Assembly: GCF_004379255.2 (NCBI RefSeq)
Contig: NC_056047.1
Location: forward strand, 20,226,293-20,290,292
Reading direction: 5' to 3'
DNA: 64,000 bases
Origin: Salvia splendens
Taxonomy: Eukaryota > Streptophyta > Magnoliopsida > Lamiales > Lamiaceae
This document shows positions 36,171 through 48,616 of the stretch, piece after piece. Under the pieces are notes generated by a model. The model was not told where the DNA came from. It saw only the letters and a list, made by a program, of their open reading frames with translations, and did not search any database. The translations under genes were made by a program, and so were the position numbers. Positions within the stretch are counted from its first letter, which is position 1; each line of letters begins with the position of its first letter.

Positions 36171-36409
36171 CTCCATCAGTTCCACAACAAGTGATTGATT
36201 TTCCTTTTTTGGTTGTTCCATTACAAGCGATTGATTTTTATTTGTAGCTAAAAACAAAACATCTTATCTCTCTTATTTTACTCTCACATTATCTCTTCTA
36301 CTTTACCATCTCTCATACTTTATTATTTCTACTAATAAATACGGAGTACCAATTTACTAAATCTCGTATTTAAAAGAAATCAATCACATGCAATGTGGGA
36401 TGGATGGAA
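36171..36409. mobile_element. Stowaway MITE, degenerate
   Basis: The ends CTCCATCAGTTCCACAACAA and the mirror ending GTGGGATGGATGGAA are flanked by TA. AGTGATTGATTTT and AAATCAATCACA mark the inner inverted repeat. Confidence 0.65.
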
Positions 36410-36467
36410 TATTACTTTTTACCAGAAATAAAAAGTATTCAATTATCTTGAAACTTCTTAAAATGAA

Positions 36468-37359
36468 GAGTGAACTACATGTCTATGATGTTTCACTCTT
36501 GAACATGGATAGTACCAGAGAACTTTTATAGCATTTTTAGTACCGAATAATCACATTTATGGTATCTAAGTCAATTTTTCGACCCAATGTACCCCTCAAT
36601 TTTTCGACCCAATAATCACATTTTAGACTTCCCATCTAATTACTAAATATGATATTTTCTTAGAATTTCTATCCAAATACTAAACACAATATTTTTCTCA
36701 TGTTTAGATACTTGAAATTTTATTTCAAATTTATGTTGTAAATTTATCCAAAATACATTAATAAAATTTATGTCAAATCATTTATCTGCGTCTTTCTTAA
36801 TTAAATAAGATATCCTTATTTTTTTTCCTTCTTTTTCCTTTATCTTTTTCATTTCTTCCTTTTCCTCCTTCCTTATTTCTTCTTTTGGTACCCCGTAAAA
36901 TTAAAATAAGAAGAAAAACTAATAGTAATGTCTAAGATAATTCACTTACATATTAAATTTAACTAAGTGGGAATACTCTATTTTAATCAAAACGATACTT
37001 TATTTTTTATTTACACTTGCACAATGAGCCAGAAAAATATTTTAATTATTTTTGAATAAATAAGAGGTGGAAATTATTGTAACTATTTTGGATAAATTTA
37101 CAACATAAATTTGAAATATTATTTCAAGTATCCAAATAAACATGAAGAAAATATCATATTTAGTACTTGGATGGAAAATCTAAAAAATAGTATTAGTAGT
37201 ACTTGGATGAAAAGTCTAAAAATGCCCTCCATGTGATATTTTGAGTCGAAAAATATAAAAAATAGTACTGTACGAAAAAGACTATAAAAATTCTCTAAAG
37301 ATAATACATTTTCATGAATGAATCATCAAGGATTGTTTATAAGTTTATGTCGTTCACTC
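36468..37359. mobile_element. Non-autonomous Mutator-like element, decayed
   Basis: The ends GAGTGAACTACATGTC and the mirror ending TTATGTCGTTCACTC match the MULE at 8898. Long, diverged inverted repeats follow (AATATCATATTTAGTACTTGG on the right mirrors CTAAATATGATATTTTC on the left). The flanking 9-mers are TAAAATGAA (36459-36467) and TAAAATTGA (37360-37368), alike at 7 of 9 positions. No coding. Confidence 0.7.
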
Positions 37360-37568
37360 TAAAATTGAAAAAATAACTTAATCAGCAAGGAAGGGAACAA
37401 GTATTTAATATACTTAAAAAATAACTATAGTTCAATATGATCACTATACATTTTCTACAACAAATAATTTTAGTTTAGATTGAATTATAATTCAAAATTT
37501 AAAATCACTTTTATATTTGTCAAGTCGCCTGCCTATACCGATCTAAATAGAATCTCAAACTCTTTCGG

Positions 37569-38693
37569 TGATACGCTTGGATTTTGCATTATTTTAAGCT
37601 TTTAAGGATTTTATTTGATCCGTTTTGAGTGTCAAAATTGTATAACATTTCCATTATTTATACATTTTGTCTAATTTGATATTTTAACATGTTTTATGAT
37701 AAATGTGCAAAATAAAGCCTAAAAATAGCAAAAAAGTCGAAGTCTGAAGCATTCGAGCCAGCTAGTGATCAGTTGAACCTTAGTCACCCGCCACTGGAGC
37801 CCATTGACCATTGGAACTGCGGCGGTTCGTCTCGAAAATCATGCCTGGAAAGAGGAACACGTCCAGCGACCGCTGGACTATGCACAACGACCGCCGAAAG
37901 TTGAACCGAAAGAGTCAAAAGGTTCCGAGCGGTCCGCGGGAATTGGGAGACGTAATATTTTACTTAATTTCTTCCATATCATGATACACGATTTGAAGGC
38001 TATAAATACCCCCAAAAGCTTTATCAAATAAATCTTTTGCTACATTCTACACCAGAGATAAAATACTTAGAGTTCTTGTCTACTTGCTTTATTCTAAGTT
38101 GTGCAATAATGCTACATGCTTGAGTGACATATTCTATGATGATTTCTTGGCATGCTAGGTAATCGAGAGAGGATTTGCATTTTAGAACGACTTAGTTAAC
38201 ACTATAATTAAGTCCCCCTAAAAAAAGCTACTTTTAATTGAGGGTGAGGAGCTATTGAGAGTCTAATTGAACCATTTAGAGTTGTTAATCTAAGATTGAC
38301 GACCTTAGTGTGTAATCTACTTTGTGCCGCATGGACAATACTTATGTAACTTGTTCTAGTTAAGCATGAATTGTGCTAGGGTGTTGTAGTTGGAGTTTGT
38401 ATAAACCATAACTGTGAAAGCACATCCATGTTATTCCCTTATCTCCATATGTTTTACTCTCATGTTTAATCTGCAATTGTTTTACTTGCTTTCTTTACTT
38501 GTTTTATTTAATGTTTTCTTAGTTTAAACCAATCCCAAAACTGGGTCTCCATATAGTAGAAGAAGCCTAGTAGTATTAGATAGACAATCTGTAATAGTAT
38601 TCCATGTGTTCGATATCTTGTGCTTACCCTTAGCTATATTGTCTCTACCTTGTATACTCGCACGTAGTTATAGTGCTAAAAAATAGTGTATCA
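37569..38693. mobile_element. Probable solo LTR (Ty3/gypsy-like)
   Basis: The segment starts TGATACGCTTGG and ends ATAGTGTATCA, so its termini are TGATAC and GTATCA, as in an LTR with TG..CA ends. An internal CTATAAATACCCCC box near 38000 is followed by leader-like sequence. No internal retrotransposon coding flanks it. The 5-bp flanks (TTCGG, ATTAC) differ, so it may be recombinant or its ends may be slightly misplaced. Confidence 0.55.
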
Positions 38694-38731
38694 ATTACCC
38701 AACTTGATTTATTAAATCTGTCAATCTCATA

Positions 38732-38956
38732 CTCCCTCCATCCACAGAAAAAAGTTATATTTGGACGACACGGGTTTTAGTAAGAAATTAGTAAATAAGA
38801 TAAAAGGAGAAAAAATATGTAAAGAAAGATATGGAGAAAAAGTAAATAAAATATGGGAAAATTATGAACGAGAAAATTTTCATTTATATAAATGAAAATA
38901 TTTTTATGGACATCCCAAAATGACAAAATGAGATTATTTTTCATAAATGGAGGGAG
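38732..38956. mobile_element. Stowaway MITE
   Basis: The ends CTCCCTCCATCCACAGAAAA and the mirror ending CATAAATGGAGGGAG are flanked by TA. Confidence 0.75.
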
Positions 38957-39295
38957 TACATTTTATATGGACCTAATCCCTAGTTCTCTCCCAAACAACT
39001 AATAAAAGATAAAAGAAAAAAAATAAAAACTCTTCATATTTATAGAATTTAAAATATAGTACATAAACTAAAATTGTTACTCATATATTTCAAGTTTTCA
39101 ACCAGCATAGTAATTATGCTCAAGACAGAGCACCAAATAAAAGAAAAAAAAAAGACAGAGCACCAAATACTCCTTCCGTCCGCGAATAGGAATTTCATTT
39201 TTTCATTTTACTCCGTCCTCGAATAGTAATCCCGGTTCACTTTTACCATAAATGGTAATAGGGATCCACATTCCAATAACTCATTCTACTCACAT

Positions 39296-40753
39296 TGAAG
39301 GGGTTGGCAGCGGAAGCGTGCGTAAAAATCCGATCACATGAATTTGATCTATTTAGCAGATTATTCAGACAAATTCTATTCGCGCAATTATCACATGTAT
39401 GATGCTCATAACTTGAATTAAATCATGCTTTAGCATATAAAATCCCTAAAACATGCTTACTACGGAATTAGCTAATTTACCTCGTTGATTCAATCAAGAA
39501 TCGATGATGGCTTGCTCCGTCTCCACATGAAGATCTTCAATACAAGACCTCGGATCTTCTGACTGGTGTCCCGGACTATACGCTGATATTTGTGTGGGCA
39601 AATCTCACCAACGTACTAGGACTCGAATAATGGAAGACAGAAACTGCTCACGGATGAGGCACAAATTTTGAACTCTCTCTCTCTAGAGGGGGACGAAATT
39701 TTTATGTAGAAAAAAGTGTTTTCTGTCTACTTTATTCTCCTATTTATATTAAGTCACAAATTGGGCCCAGTCAGGGATCTAAGGAAAAATTGGATCAGGC
39801 CTCACCCAATTAGCTTTTTACTAATTAAATTGAACCCACAATTTAATATAAGCTTATATTGGAATATTACAAGCAGCCACTACAGAAGTAATATTGCACT
39901 GCCTTTCCAAATCCAAAATTACAAGTATTCCGGGTTTCCTTTATTTGCGCTCAATTCATTTCCCGCGCTTAAGATAGAAACATCCATTAATTAATTAATG
40001 TCTGCTATGGACTTAATTAATCAACATATTTAATCTCCAAGAGTGGACTTAGCAAGAAACTCTTATTTTTTATTCATAGAGTAATCAAACTCCAACTAGC
40101 TAGGTTCAGATAATAAAACCTTGTTTCGAGCTCCTCTTGTGGATGTTATCAAACGAGACTCTCCTCGCGCACGATTCAACGTAATAGCAATCCTAGCACC
40201 GCTAGATAATGATCACCACTACCCAATATACCTGGATCGTTGGGTTACGAAAAACCCGCACCTTTGGTAAGTCAAAGTAGTAGATACTCAATATCGCATG
40301 CTCAATGCTAACGTACATTGATTAAGAAATTATTATCAAGACCTCGTCTTTCAGTAGATAGCATAAAGACTCGTCTTGCTGTTAGATCCATTCAGTGCTA
40401 TACCACACCAACGTCATCTTATTTCAATAAGGCTTAGAAATAATCGGACTGACATTGCAACCTTTCACGATAGGTAGTCTAGGCCTATCTGGGTTGTGAA
40501 ATTCTTCTTTTTCTTTGTTCAGAACTGACCGTGTTACCTTAAAGTGGACGACGCCCACAACCGGTCTACTAGAACAAAGACTTAGATTTTGTTACGTTCT
40601 TATACATTTAAGTATGCAATAAACAACCATTAAATGTAAAACATAACAACATTATGACAAAAATAATATGTTTTATTCATTGGAAAATAACAAGTAGAGT
40701 TTTACAGTATCCAATCACTTGAAAGATGATTTCTAATATACAAAACCCTAACA
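39296..40753 (-). repeat. Copia 3-prime LTR (left copy)
   Basis: In element orientation it begins TGTTAGGGTTTTG and ends CCAACCCCTTCA. It is nearly identical to the right copy; the main differences are a few substitutions and an extra stretch of about 10 bp near 40725. Confidence 0.93.
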
Positions 40754-40767
40754 ATCTCCCACTTATA
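40754..40767 (-). other. Polypurine tract of the copia element
   Basis: The complement reads GTATAAGTGGGAGAT directly before the 3-prime LTR, the usual copia plus-strand primer. Confidence 0.8.
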
Positions 40768-40824
40768 CTCAAAACAGCTTTCGAGTATACAAAAAAATAG
40801 TGCACACGTCTAAATTTCTCCCAC

Positions 40825-42307
40825 TTATACTGAAAGCGAGTTGAGGTCTTGAATGAGTCGAACTCGCATCCCTTCAACGTGGCATTCGAACGGTTTCACC
40901 GCCAAAGCCTTTGTAAAAGGATCTGCCAGGTTGTTCTCTGACGCAATCTTGACCGCTTGTATGTCACCTCTCTGCACTATATCTCTAATGATATGATACT
41001 TCCGCTCTATGTGTTTGCTCGCTTTGTGAGCTCTTGGTTCTTTCCACAGCACCAGAATTGTCACAATAAATGGTGATGCTCTTGGGCAGATTCGAAACCA
41101 CACCTAAATCCATAAGGAAGTTCTTGAACCATACTGCCTCTTTTGCAGCCTCCGAAGTCACACTCTTCCAAATTACGGCTCCACCTCATAAGGTGAACAC
41201 ATATCCTGAAGTAGATTTTCTCGAGTCCTGATCAGCTTGAAAGTCTGAGTCAGTATATCCCAAAGGTCAGAGCTCGACTGCATTGTAAACTAGAGCATAG
41301 TCCTTAGTCCGTTTAAGGTACTTGAGTATGTTCTTTACGGCAGTCCAATGTCCTTGGCCCGGATTCGACTGATATCTTGCCACCACGCCAACAGCAAAGC
41401 AAATATCAGGTCTAGTACAAAGCATAGCATACATGAGACTTCCAACTGCCGAAGCATATGAAATCCTTCTCATTTACTGTATCTCAGATAGCGTTTTAGG
41501 GCACATCTCTTGAGATAAATGGATGCCATGTCTAAAAGGTAAGAAACCTTTCTTGGCATCCTGTATGCTAAAACGACTAAGTACTGTGTCGATGTAAGGT
41601 TTTTGAGATAAGCACAACATCTTCTTTTCTCGATTCCGAAGAACCTTGATCCCGAGGATGTGTCCCGCGTCTCCCATATTCTTCATCTCGAACTGGTTCG
41701 ACAACCAAGTTCGTACTGATGACAACATCTTTTAATTGTTTCCAATTAGAAGAATGTCATCTACATATAAAACTAAGAACACCACATTCCCCCTATCAAC
41801 TTTCTTATACACACAGCTTTCACTTGGGCACTTTTCGAATCCAAACTTGCGAACAGTTTGATCGAAACATTGGTTCCACGATCTAGATGCTTGCTTGAGG
41901 CCATAAATGGCCTTCTTATGCTTCCAAACCATGTGTTCTTTGCCTTTTATGGCATATCCTTCGGGTTATTCCATGTAGATGGTCTCCTCAAGACCGCCGT
42001 TTAGAAACGCAGTCTTAACGTCCATCTGCCATACATCCCAATCCATATAAGCTGCAATAGACAATAGTATCCAGATCGATTTGAGCATGGCCACTGGGGA
42101 GAAGGTCTCGTCATAATCGACGCCTTCCTTTTGGGTATACCCCTTGGCCACTAGTCTTGCCTTAAAGACTTTAACTCGTCCATCGGGTCCACGTTTACAT
42201 TTATATATCCACTTGCTCCCAATAGCAGTACAGCCTTTGGGTAGGACGGACAAATCGTAGACGTCTTTGTCTATCATAGATTGTAGTTCCGAATCTATTG
42301 CTTTCAC
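40825..42307 (-). pseudogene. Copia reverse transcriptase and RNase H, broken
   Basis: Reverse transcriptase begins near AIDSELQSMIDKDVYDL, then WIYKCKRGPDG, RLVAKGYTQKEGVDYDETF, a MDVKTAFLNG block and the catalytic LYVDDILL. The RNase H part shows YASAVGSLMYAM, IYCDNSGA (in a shifted frame) and IERKYHIIRDIVQRGD. Stops interrupt it near 41955 (MEQPEGY region, Gln to stop), 41730 and 41472; a frameshift lies near 41100. The first stop, near 42307, replaces a conserved Trp position. Enzymatically dead. Confidence 0.9.
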
Positions 42308-43670
42308 TCATTCGCAATGATCGACATCTGCCAGCGCCTCCGCAAAGTTCCTGGGATCTAATACATTGCTGTCCGAGGAGTGATCCATAGATTCCCCCAA
42401 ACCAATGTATCTATCGGGCTCATGTGAGACCCTCCCACTGCGGCGCGGCACTACAATATTTTGAGTAGAAGTTGAAGTTTTGGGAATTGATTGTACACTT
42501 GGTACTTGTTCTTGGTTAATGGAACTTGTGACAGAAGTCAGTTCATCGAGAGCCACTTCACTGCTGGGTTTATGATTCATTACATAGTCCTCCTCTAAGA
42601 ATGTTACTCACAATGACTTTCTTGTCTCGGAGACTAAAGAATTCATAACCTTTCGTGCCTTTGGGGTATTCTATAAACAAACATACCTCCGTCCTTGATC
42701 CTAGCTTAGTTGGATCCTTTTCCAATACATGAGTCGGGCAACCCCAAATCTTGAGATGTGCTAGATTGGGCTTACGCCCAGTCCACAACTCATAAGGAGT
42801 AATAGGTACGGATTTCGATGGTAAATTGTCTAAAATATGGCTTGCAGAAAGCAAGGCATGTCCCCAAAACGAAATAGGCAGACGTGTATAACTCATCATC
42901 GATCGAACAATGTTTAATAAGGTCATGTTCCTTCTTTCAGCCACGCCGTTCTGCTGGGGCGTGTCCGGCGCAGTCAGTTGGGATTCAATTCCCGACTCCG
43001 ATAAGTAGTCCAAAAATTTGGCACTGAGGTCGCCTCCACGATCAGATCGTAGGCATTTGATATTCTTTCCATGATACTTCTCCACAAGAGTCTTAAAGTC
43101 TTTAAACTTGTTAAAAGACTCTGACTTGTGACGCATCAAATAGACATAACTAATTTTTGAGAAGTCATCAATAAAAGTGATGAAGTATCGAAAACCACCC
43201 CTTGCCTCTGTAGACATTGGTCCACATACATCGGAATAAACGAGCTCAAGTACTTCCTTTGCCCTATTGCCCTTAGCCTTAAAAGGCCTCTTGGTCATCT
43301 TGCCTTCTAAGCATGACTCACACTTATAAAAAGTTTCCTCCTCTAGACCTTTAATAAGATCTTGTTGAATAAAAGAATCGATCCTCCTTTCATTGGCATG
43401 ACCAAGTCTAAGGTGCCATAAGTACGTTTCGTTCTTTGAACTTGAAGGTTCCTTTCGCTTCTTTGAAATTTTCGATGTTGTATTGAGTTCTGATTTGCGA
43501 TTATTAAACTGTGTAGATGTGATTGTGTATAGATTGTTTTCCATGATACCACGACAGATATAAGAACCATCTTTCTTAATAACAGAATTGTCATTAAAAG
43601 AAATCGAATATCCATCAAAAACCAATTTAGAAACTGAAATTAAATTTCTTCTAAAAGAAGGTATCAACAA
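42308..43670 (-). pseudogene. Copia integrase region
   Basis: One long open stretch (43670-42570) holds the GAG pre-integrase domain with ETYLWHLRLGHANERRI and CESCLEGKMTKRPF (His-Cys zinc region), then the integrase core with the DDE residues in LVYSDVCGP, LRSDRGGD and NGVAERRN, and the KIWGCPTHV block. A frame change near 42575 leads to a Ser/Thr-rich linker containing RRSGRVSHEPDRYIG. The core looks intact; the flanking frames are not. Confidence 0.9.
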
Positions 43671-44744
43671 AACATTCTTAAAAATAAAAAACTATCACTA
43701 CTAAAACGCAAATAAATGTCTCCCACTGCAACGGCCGCCACTTTTGTAGCGTCGTCCAGCTGGACTTCGATCTCACTATCATGTAACCGTCTTGTCACCT
43801 GCATTAAGTCAGGATCAAAACAAATATGATCAGTGGCTTCTGTGTCAATAACCCACGTGCAAGTAGATGTCAAAGTCAAACATGACTCAACTACTAAAGC
43901 TTGGTGCATACCTGTAGCCTTGCCCCTTTTAGGACAGTCTGGCTTCCAATGCCCCTTTTCTCCGCACTTGAAACACTTCCCCGTGGGCTTCTTGTTTGCC
44001 CTCTTCTTCTTCTTTCCCTTAGCTACTTTGCCCGATTCTGAGTTCGGTGCCTCCCTTTTTCCTTTGCTAGGCTTGAAGCCAGAGGAACGAGGTGCCGAAG
44101 TCATCATGGCAGCCTTAGCCTGAACCATAAGGTCCTCTGCTGACTGAAGTTCAGTCAACAGTTCTGCCAAGGTGTAATTCCTTTTGTTCATCTCGAAGTT
44201 GAGCTTGAACTGCTGGAAGCTAGGGGGAAGACTTTGAAGGATGATTGTTACCTGGGATTCGGGATCGATCGTCCCTCCCAACACCTCAATCTGGTTGAGG
44301 TGGCCCATCATCTCGAGGACATGGTCCCTCACAGACGAGCCTTCCTTCATTGCCTTCGACATGATACTCCGAAAGGCTTGAGACTTAGTCGTTCTTCTGA
44401 GTACCAAAAAGATTCTTGAGATTATGCGTAATCTCGGTGGCAGTTTCCATAGCATAATGTTGATGCTTGAGTACTGATGACATAGATGCCAACATGTAGC
44501 ACTTAGCCATCTCATTTGCCTTATGCCACCGTCTGTGTGCATCTCTGACTTCTGCCGCAGCGGTAGCCGCTGGCATTGGAGGTCGCGGGGTTGTGAGTAC
44601 AAAGTTGTACTCTTCAGCCGTAAGAACGATGTCCAAATAATGTTTCCATTCTATGTAATTTTGGTCCTCGAGTTTGTTTTCTTTGAGTATTGCAGAAAGA
44701 GGATTGAACGACATATTAACGATTTGATTTGCACTGCAAAACAA
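43664..44744 (-). pseudogene. Copia gag and protease region, frameshifted
   Basis: Gag begins at the Met in IVNMSFNPLSAILKENKL, continues with YIEWKHYLDIVL and reaches FGTQKND, where a frameshift near 44395 moves into AFRSIMSKAMKEGSSVRDH, a Lys-rich section and the zinc knuckle CFKCGEKGHWKPDC. The protease active site reads WVIDTEATDHIC where families have D-S/T-G-A, so the glycine is replaced by glutamate. A second frameshift near 43680 separates it from integrase. Confidence 0.9.
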
Positions 44745-44764
44745 AGTATTCTACTATTGTCATA

Positions 44765-46729
44765 AACTTATGTAAGAAGTTTAATTAGATTAACCATAAA
44801 ACTTTTCAAAATCTTACAACCGTAAAATTAAAATTTTGTACCCTCCAGAGGAAGTCAATACGCATTAAAATCTTACAATTTTACTGGTCACAATACCGAT
44901 GAATAGTCCAGAGACCACAGAGTGGCATGGCCGCCTAATGTTGCCTAAGCAAGACCATCTCTTTAGCGTTACAGAGTCTCATTTCTACAACACACTCCCA
45001 TAACAATGTTCATGTGCTGCTAACAAGATCAAGCTATCTCATAAATCCTGTGTGAACTTCTGAATCTCGTAGTTTCTTAGGATTATTGTCCCCACAGAGC
45101 AGGTGGCGATAATATTGGAAACTACATTCTAGTTCATACTATTTATATTTGAGAAGTCTGCCCTCATGAACTTGCTATTTTCTTCGGATTATTGTCCCCA
45201 CAGAGCAGGTGACGATAATATTAGAAAAAGGCTTCATAAATTGCAGACCAATTGATGGAGACCATATACAAACGTTGAGTTCGTAATTATAGCTTAGATA
45301 TTTGGGTTATGGTTTTTCTTTAATTATCCTTAGCCTTAGGGCAGAGAAAGGCTTGATTAAATTCTGTTGGTATTTAATTTGCTGGATAATTAAATCTTTA
45401 GATTAATGTTGTTATCTTCCTTTAGGAAATTGTTGTTCTAGAATTTAATTCTTATTCATGTTTACTATAAGGTATATCTAAAATAAATAAATTATTTAAT
45501 CCTTAATAAGACATGAAAAATAAATTCAAATTATTTCCTTGTTCAAGATTAGGAAGAGATATTTTATTATTTAATATATTCATACATATCTATCCTTATT
45601 AGGATCTTAGATATATAAATATTAGGAAACTATTAAATTATTCTTATCCATATCATCTAGGAATCAAAATAATATTATTTATTTCCATAGATATAGAAAA
45701 TAATAAAAATATTCCTTAAATCTAGATTAATATTAGGAAACTATTAAATTATTCTCATCCATATCATCTAGGATCAAAATAATATTATTTATTTCCATAG
45801 ATATAGATAATAATAAAAATATTCCTAAAATCTAGGCAAATCTTCCATGAAGATTTTATTTCCATTAAATAATAATATTTTAATGATATCTTTTAATAAA
45901 ATAACTAAATAATCATTAAAATAATCCTTCATCGTTATCTCATCGTACGAGGTTCGCACGAACGATGAACGACGAAAATCCGACCAGTTCTTCGTCGGAC
46001 AACGACGCATGCAGCGTCTTGGCCACCGGCACGCAGGTGGCGCGCCAGCATCTCGGCCAGCGGCTCGTCGGGTGTCGCCTCCGTCTCGGCCAAGAGCGCG
46101 CTCGGAGGCGCGACTCCTCTCGGCCAGCGGCGAGCGCCCGTCTTGGCTCCGTGTTCCGTCGGGTGGCTCAAGCTCTCGGCCAGCAGTGCGCACGGTGGCG
46201 CGGCTGCTCTCGGCCAGCTCGGACCGCCCATCTCGGTCCATCTCACTCCAGCTCTTCCCACTGCCCCAACCAGCGACACGCCAACAGGCGTGACTCTCTC
46301 GGCCAGGTGTTCCGTCGGGTGGCGCCGGACCTTCCGCCTAGGGTTCGACCTGGCGTCTCGGCACCTCGGCACGTTCTCGGTCGAACTGCCGTGCCACTCC
46401 ATCCGCCGTTTCGATCTCGACGCGGGTTCCGCCTGGGTTTACGGTCTCGGCCGGCGATGTGCACGAGCCCACGCTCGTCTGCGCGTCGCCTTATGACCGC
46501 GATCCCTCGGCTCCCACTAAATCGACAACTCTACCTCGATCGCGCGTGGTGCGATCCGTCTCGGTGCGAGCGCTAACGGATCGCACGTCTCGTACATTCT
46601 TCGACAGTTCTCGAGTTCAACATGCATAAAAATTTAAACAAAAACACAAGAACATTCTTCGCAATCAAATTGGATATGCATACATGAATTTCGCGAAATT
46701 TAAATCCAAATAATCAGAGCCAAAGACTG
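44765..46729 (-). other. Copia 5-prime leader with GC-rich island and duplications
   Basis: About 2 kb between primer site and gag. The stretch 45950-46600 is strongly GC-rich and built from irregular repeats of CTCGGCCAG words, unlike the AT-rich rest. Two direct duplications occur nearer gag: ATTATTGTCCCCACAGAGCA at about 45080 and 45187, and an ATTAAATTATTCTTATCCAT-type block at about 45625 and 45735. Long open frames in the island (up to 203 codons on plus, 155 on minus) probably result from its composition. Confidence 0.75.
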
Positions 46730-46741
46730 GCTCTGATACCA
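46730..46741 (-). other. Primer binding site (initiator tRNA-Met)
   Basis: The complement TGGTATCAGAGC matches the 3-prime end of plant initiator tRNA-Met, the standard plant copia primer, two bases from the right LTR. Confidence 0.93.
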
Positions 46742-46743
46742 AT

Positions 46744-48194
46744 TGAAGGGGTTGGCAGCGGAAGCGTGCGTAAAAATCCGATCACATGAATTTGATCTAT
46801 TTAGCAGATTATTCAGACAAATTCTATTCGCGCAATTATCACATGTATGATGCTCATAACTTGAATTAAATCATGCTTTAGCATATAAAATCCCTAAAAC
46901 ATGCTTACTACGGAATTAGCTAATTTACCTCGTTGATTCAATCAAGAATCGATGATGGCTTGCTCCGTCTCCACATGAAGATCTTCAATACAAGACCTCG
47001 GATCTTCTGACTGGTGTCCCGGACTATACGCTGATATTTGTGTGGGCAAATCTCACCAACGTACTAGGACTCGAATAATGGAAGACAGAAACTGCTCACG
47101 GATGAGGCACAAATTTTGAACTCTCTCTCTCTAGAGGGGGACGAAATTTTTATGTAGAAAAAAAGTGTTTTCTGTCTACTTTATTCTCCTATTTATATTA
47201 AGTCACAAATTGGGCCCAGTCAGGGATCTAAGGAAGAATTGGATCAGGCCTCACCCAATTAGCTTTTTACTAATTAAATTGAACCCACAATTTAATATAA
47301 GCTTATATTGGAATATTACAAGCAGCCACTACAGAAGTAATATTTCATTGCCTTTCCAAATCCGCAATTACAAGTATTCCGGGTTTCCTTTATTTGCGTT
47401 CAATTCATTTCTCGCGCTTAAAATAGAAACATCCATTAATTAATTAATTAATGTCTGCTATGGACTTAATTAATCAACATATTTAATCTCCAAGAATGGA
47501 CTTAGCAAGAAACTCTTAATTTATTATTCATAGAGTAATCAAACGCCAACTAGCTAGGTTCCGAATAATAAAACCTTGTTTCGAGCTCCTCTTGTGGATG
47601 TTATCAAACGAGACTCTCCTCGCGCACGATTCAACGTAATAGCAATCCTAGCACCGCTAGATAATGATCACCACTACCCAATATACCTGGATCGTTGGGT
47701 TACGAAAAACCCGCACCTTTGGTAAGTCAAAGTAGTAGATACCCAATATCGTATGCTCAATGCTAACGTACATTGATTAAGAAATTATTATCAAGACCTC
47801 GTCTTTCAGTAGATAGCATAAAGACTCGTCTTGCTGTTAGATCCATTCAGTGCTATACCACACCAACGTCATCTTATTTCAATAAGGCTTAGAAATAATC
47901 AGACTGACATTGCAACCTTTCACGATAGGTAGTCTAGGCCTATCAGGGTTGTGAAATTATTCTTTTTCTTTGTTCAGAACTGACCGTGTTACCTTAAAGT
48001 GGACGACGCCCACAACCGGTCTACTAGAACAAAGACTTACACTTTGTTACGTTCTTATACATTTAAATATGCAATAAACAACCATTAAATGTAAAACATA
48101 ACAACATTATGACAAAAATAATCTGTTTTATTCATTGGAAAATAACAAGTAGAGTTTTACAGTATCCAATCACTCGAAATGTAAAACCCTAACA
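46744..48194 (-). repeat. Copia 5-prime LTR (right copy)
   Basis: Starts TGTTAGGGTTTTA in element orientation and ends CCAACCCCTTCA, adjoining the primer site. Compared with the left copy it lacks a short segment near its start. Confidence 0.93.
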
Positions 48195-48616
48195 CACATT
48201 TCATTTAAAACTAATATATATAAGTGAGACCTCTATTCTACTAACTTTTTTCTATCCATTTTTCTTAACATTTCTTAAAACGTGTGCCGCCATGAAATAA
48301 GACTCCTAATAGCAGATAGATGGAGTATTGTTTATCAACATTTTTAAAAAATAAATAACAGGTAGGTTGACATTATGACTTTCTAAGTAAAAGAAGTACT
48401 ATCATTAATAGTAGCTAAGATTTTTTATTTCAACATTTAATGGAGAAAATTTAGGGAGTAAATTTGCCATGTAAAACTAAATTTAGTTATCATTGTAATT
48501 AGGGAGTAAATTTGCCATGTAAATATGTAATAATGCTGTGAGGCGCAGTCACAAAGGTATCTGCGATAATAATTGTAGAAACCAAACATGGCTTTTTGAC
48601 AACATATCTTCATGCT

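Larger units (their letters stand above)
39296..48194 (-). mobile_element. Ty1/copia LTR retrotransposon, decayed, minus strand
   Basis: An element of 8.9 kb with LTRs at 39296-40753 and 46744-48194, a 5-bp CACAT target duplication (39291-39295, 48195-48199), a tRNA-Met primer site next to the right LTR and a purine tract next to the left. Coding order on the minus strand is gag, protease, integrase, reverse transcriptase, RNase H, the copia order. A leader of about 2 kb, partly very GC-rich, lies between the primer site and gag. The LTRs differ at few positions plus small indels, so insertion looks recent, but the coding part holds many stops and frameshifts. Confidence 0.95.
39170..48325. 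mobile_element. Stowaway MITE split by the copia element
   Basis: The left arm (39170-39295) begins CTCCTTCCGTCCGCGAATAG. The right arm (48195-48325) ends AGCAGATAGATGGAG. Both have TA flanks. CACAT is repeated at the two junctions with the copia insertion, so the MITE was there first. Confidence 0.7.

Noticed and set aside
45965..46576. 203-codon open frame on plus as a gene
   Set aside because: It lies antisense in the copia leader, its length follows from high GC, the composition is repeat-driven and no family is recognisable.
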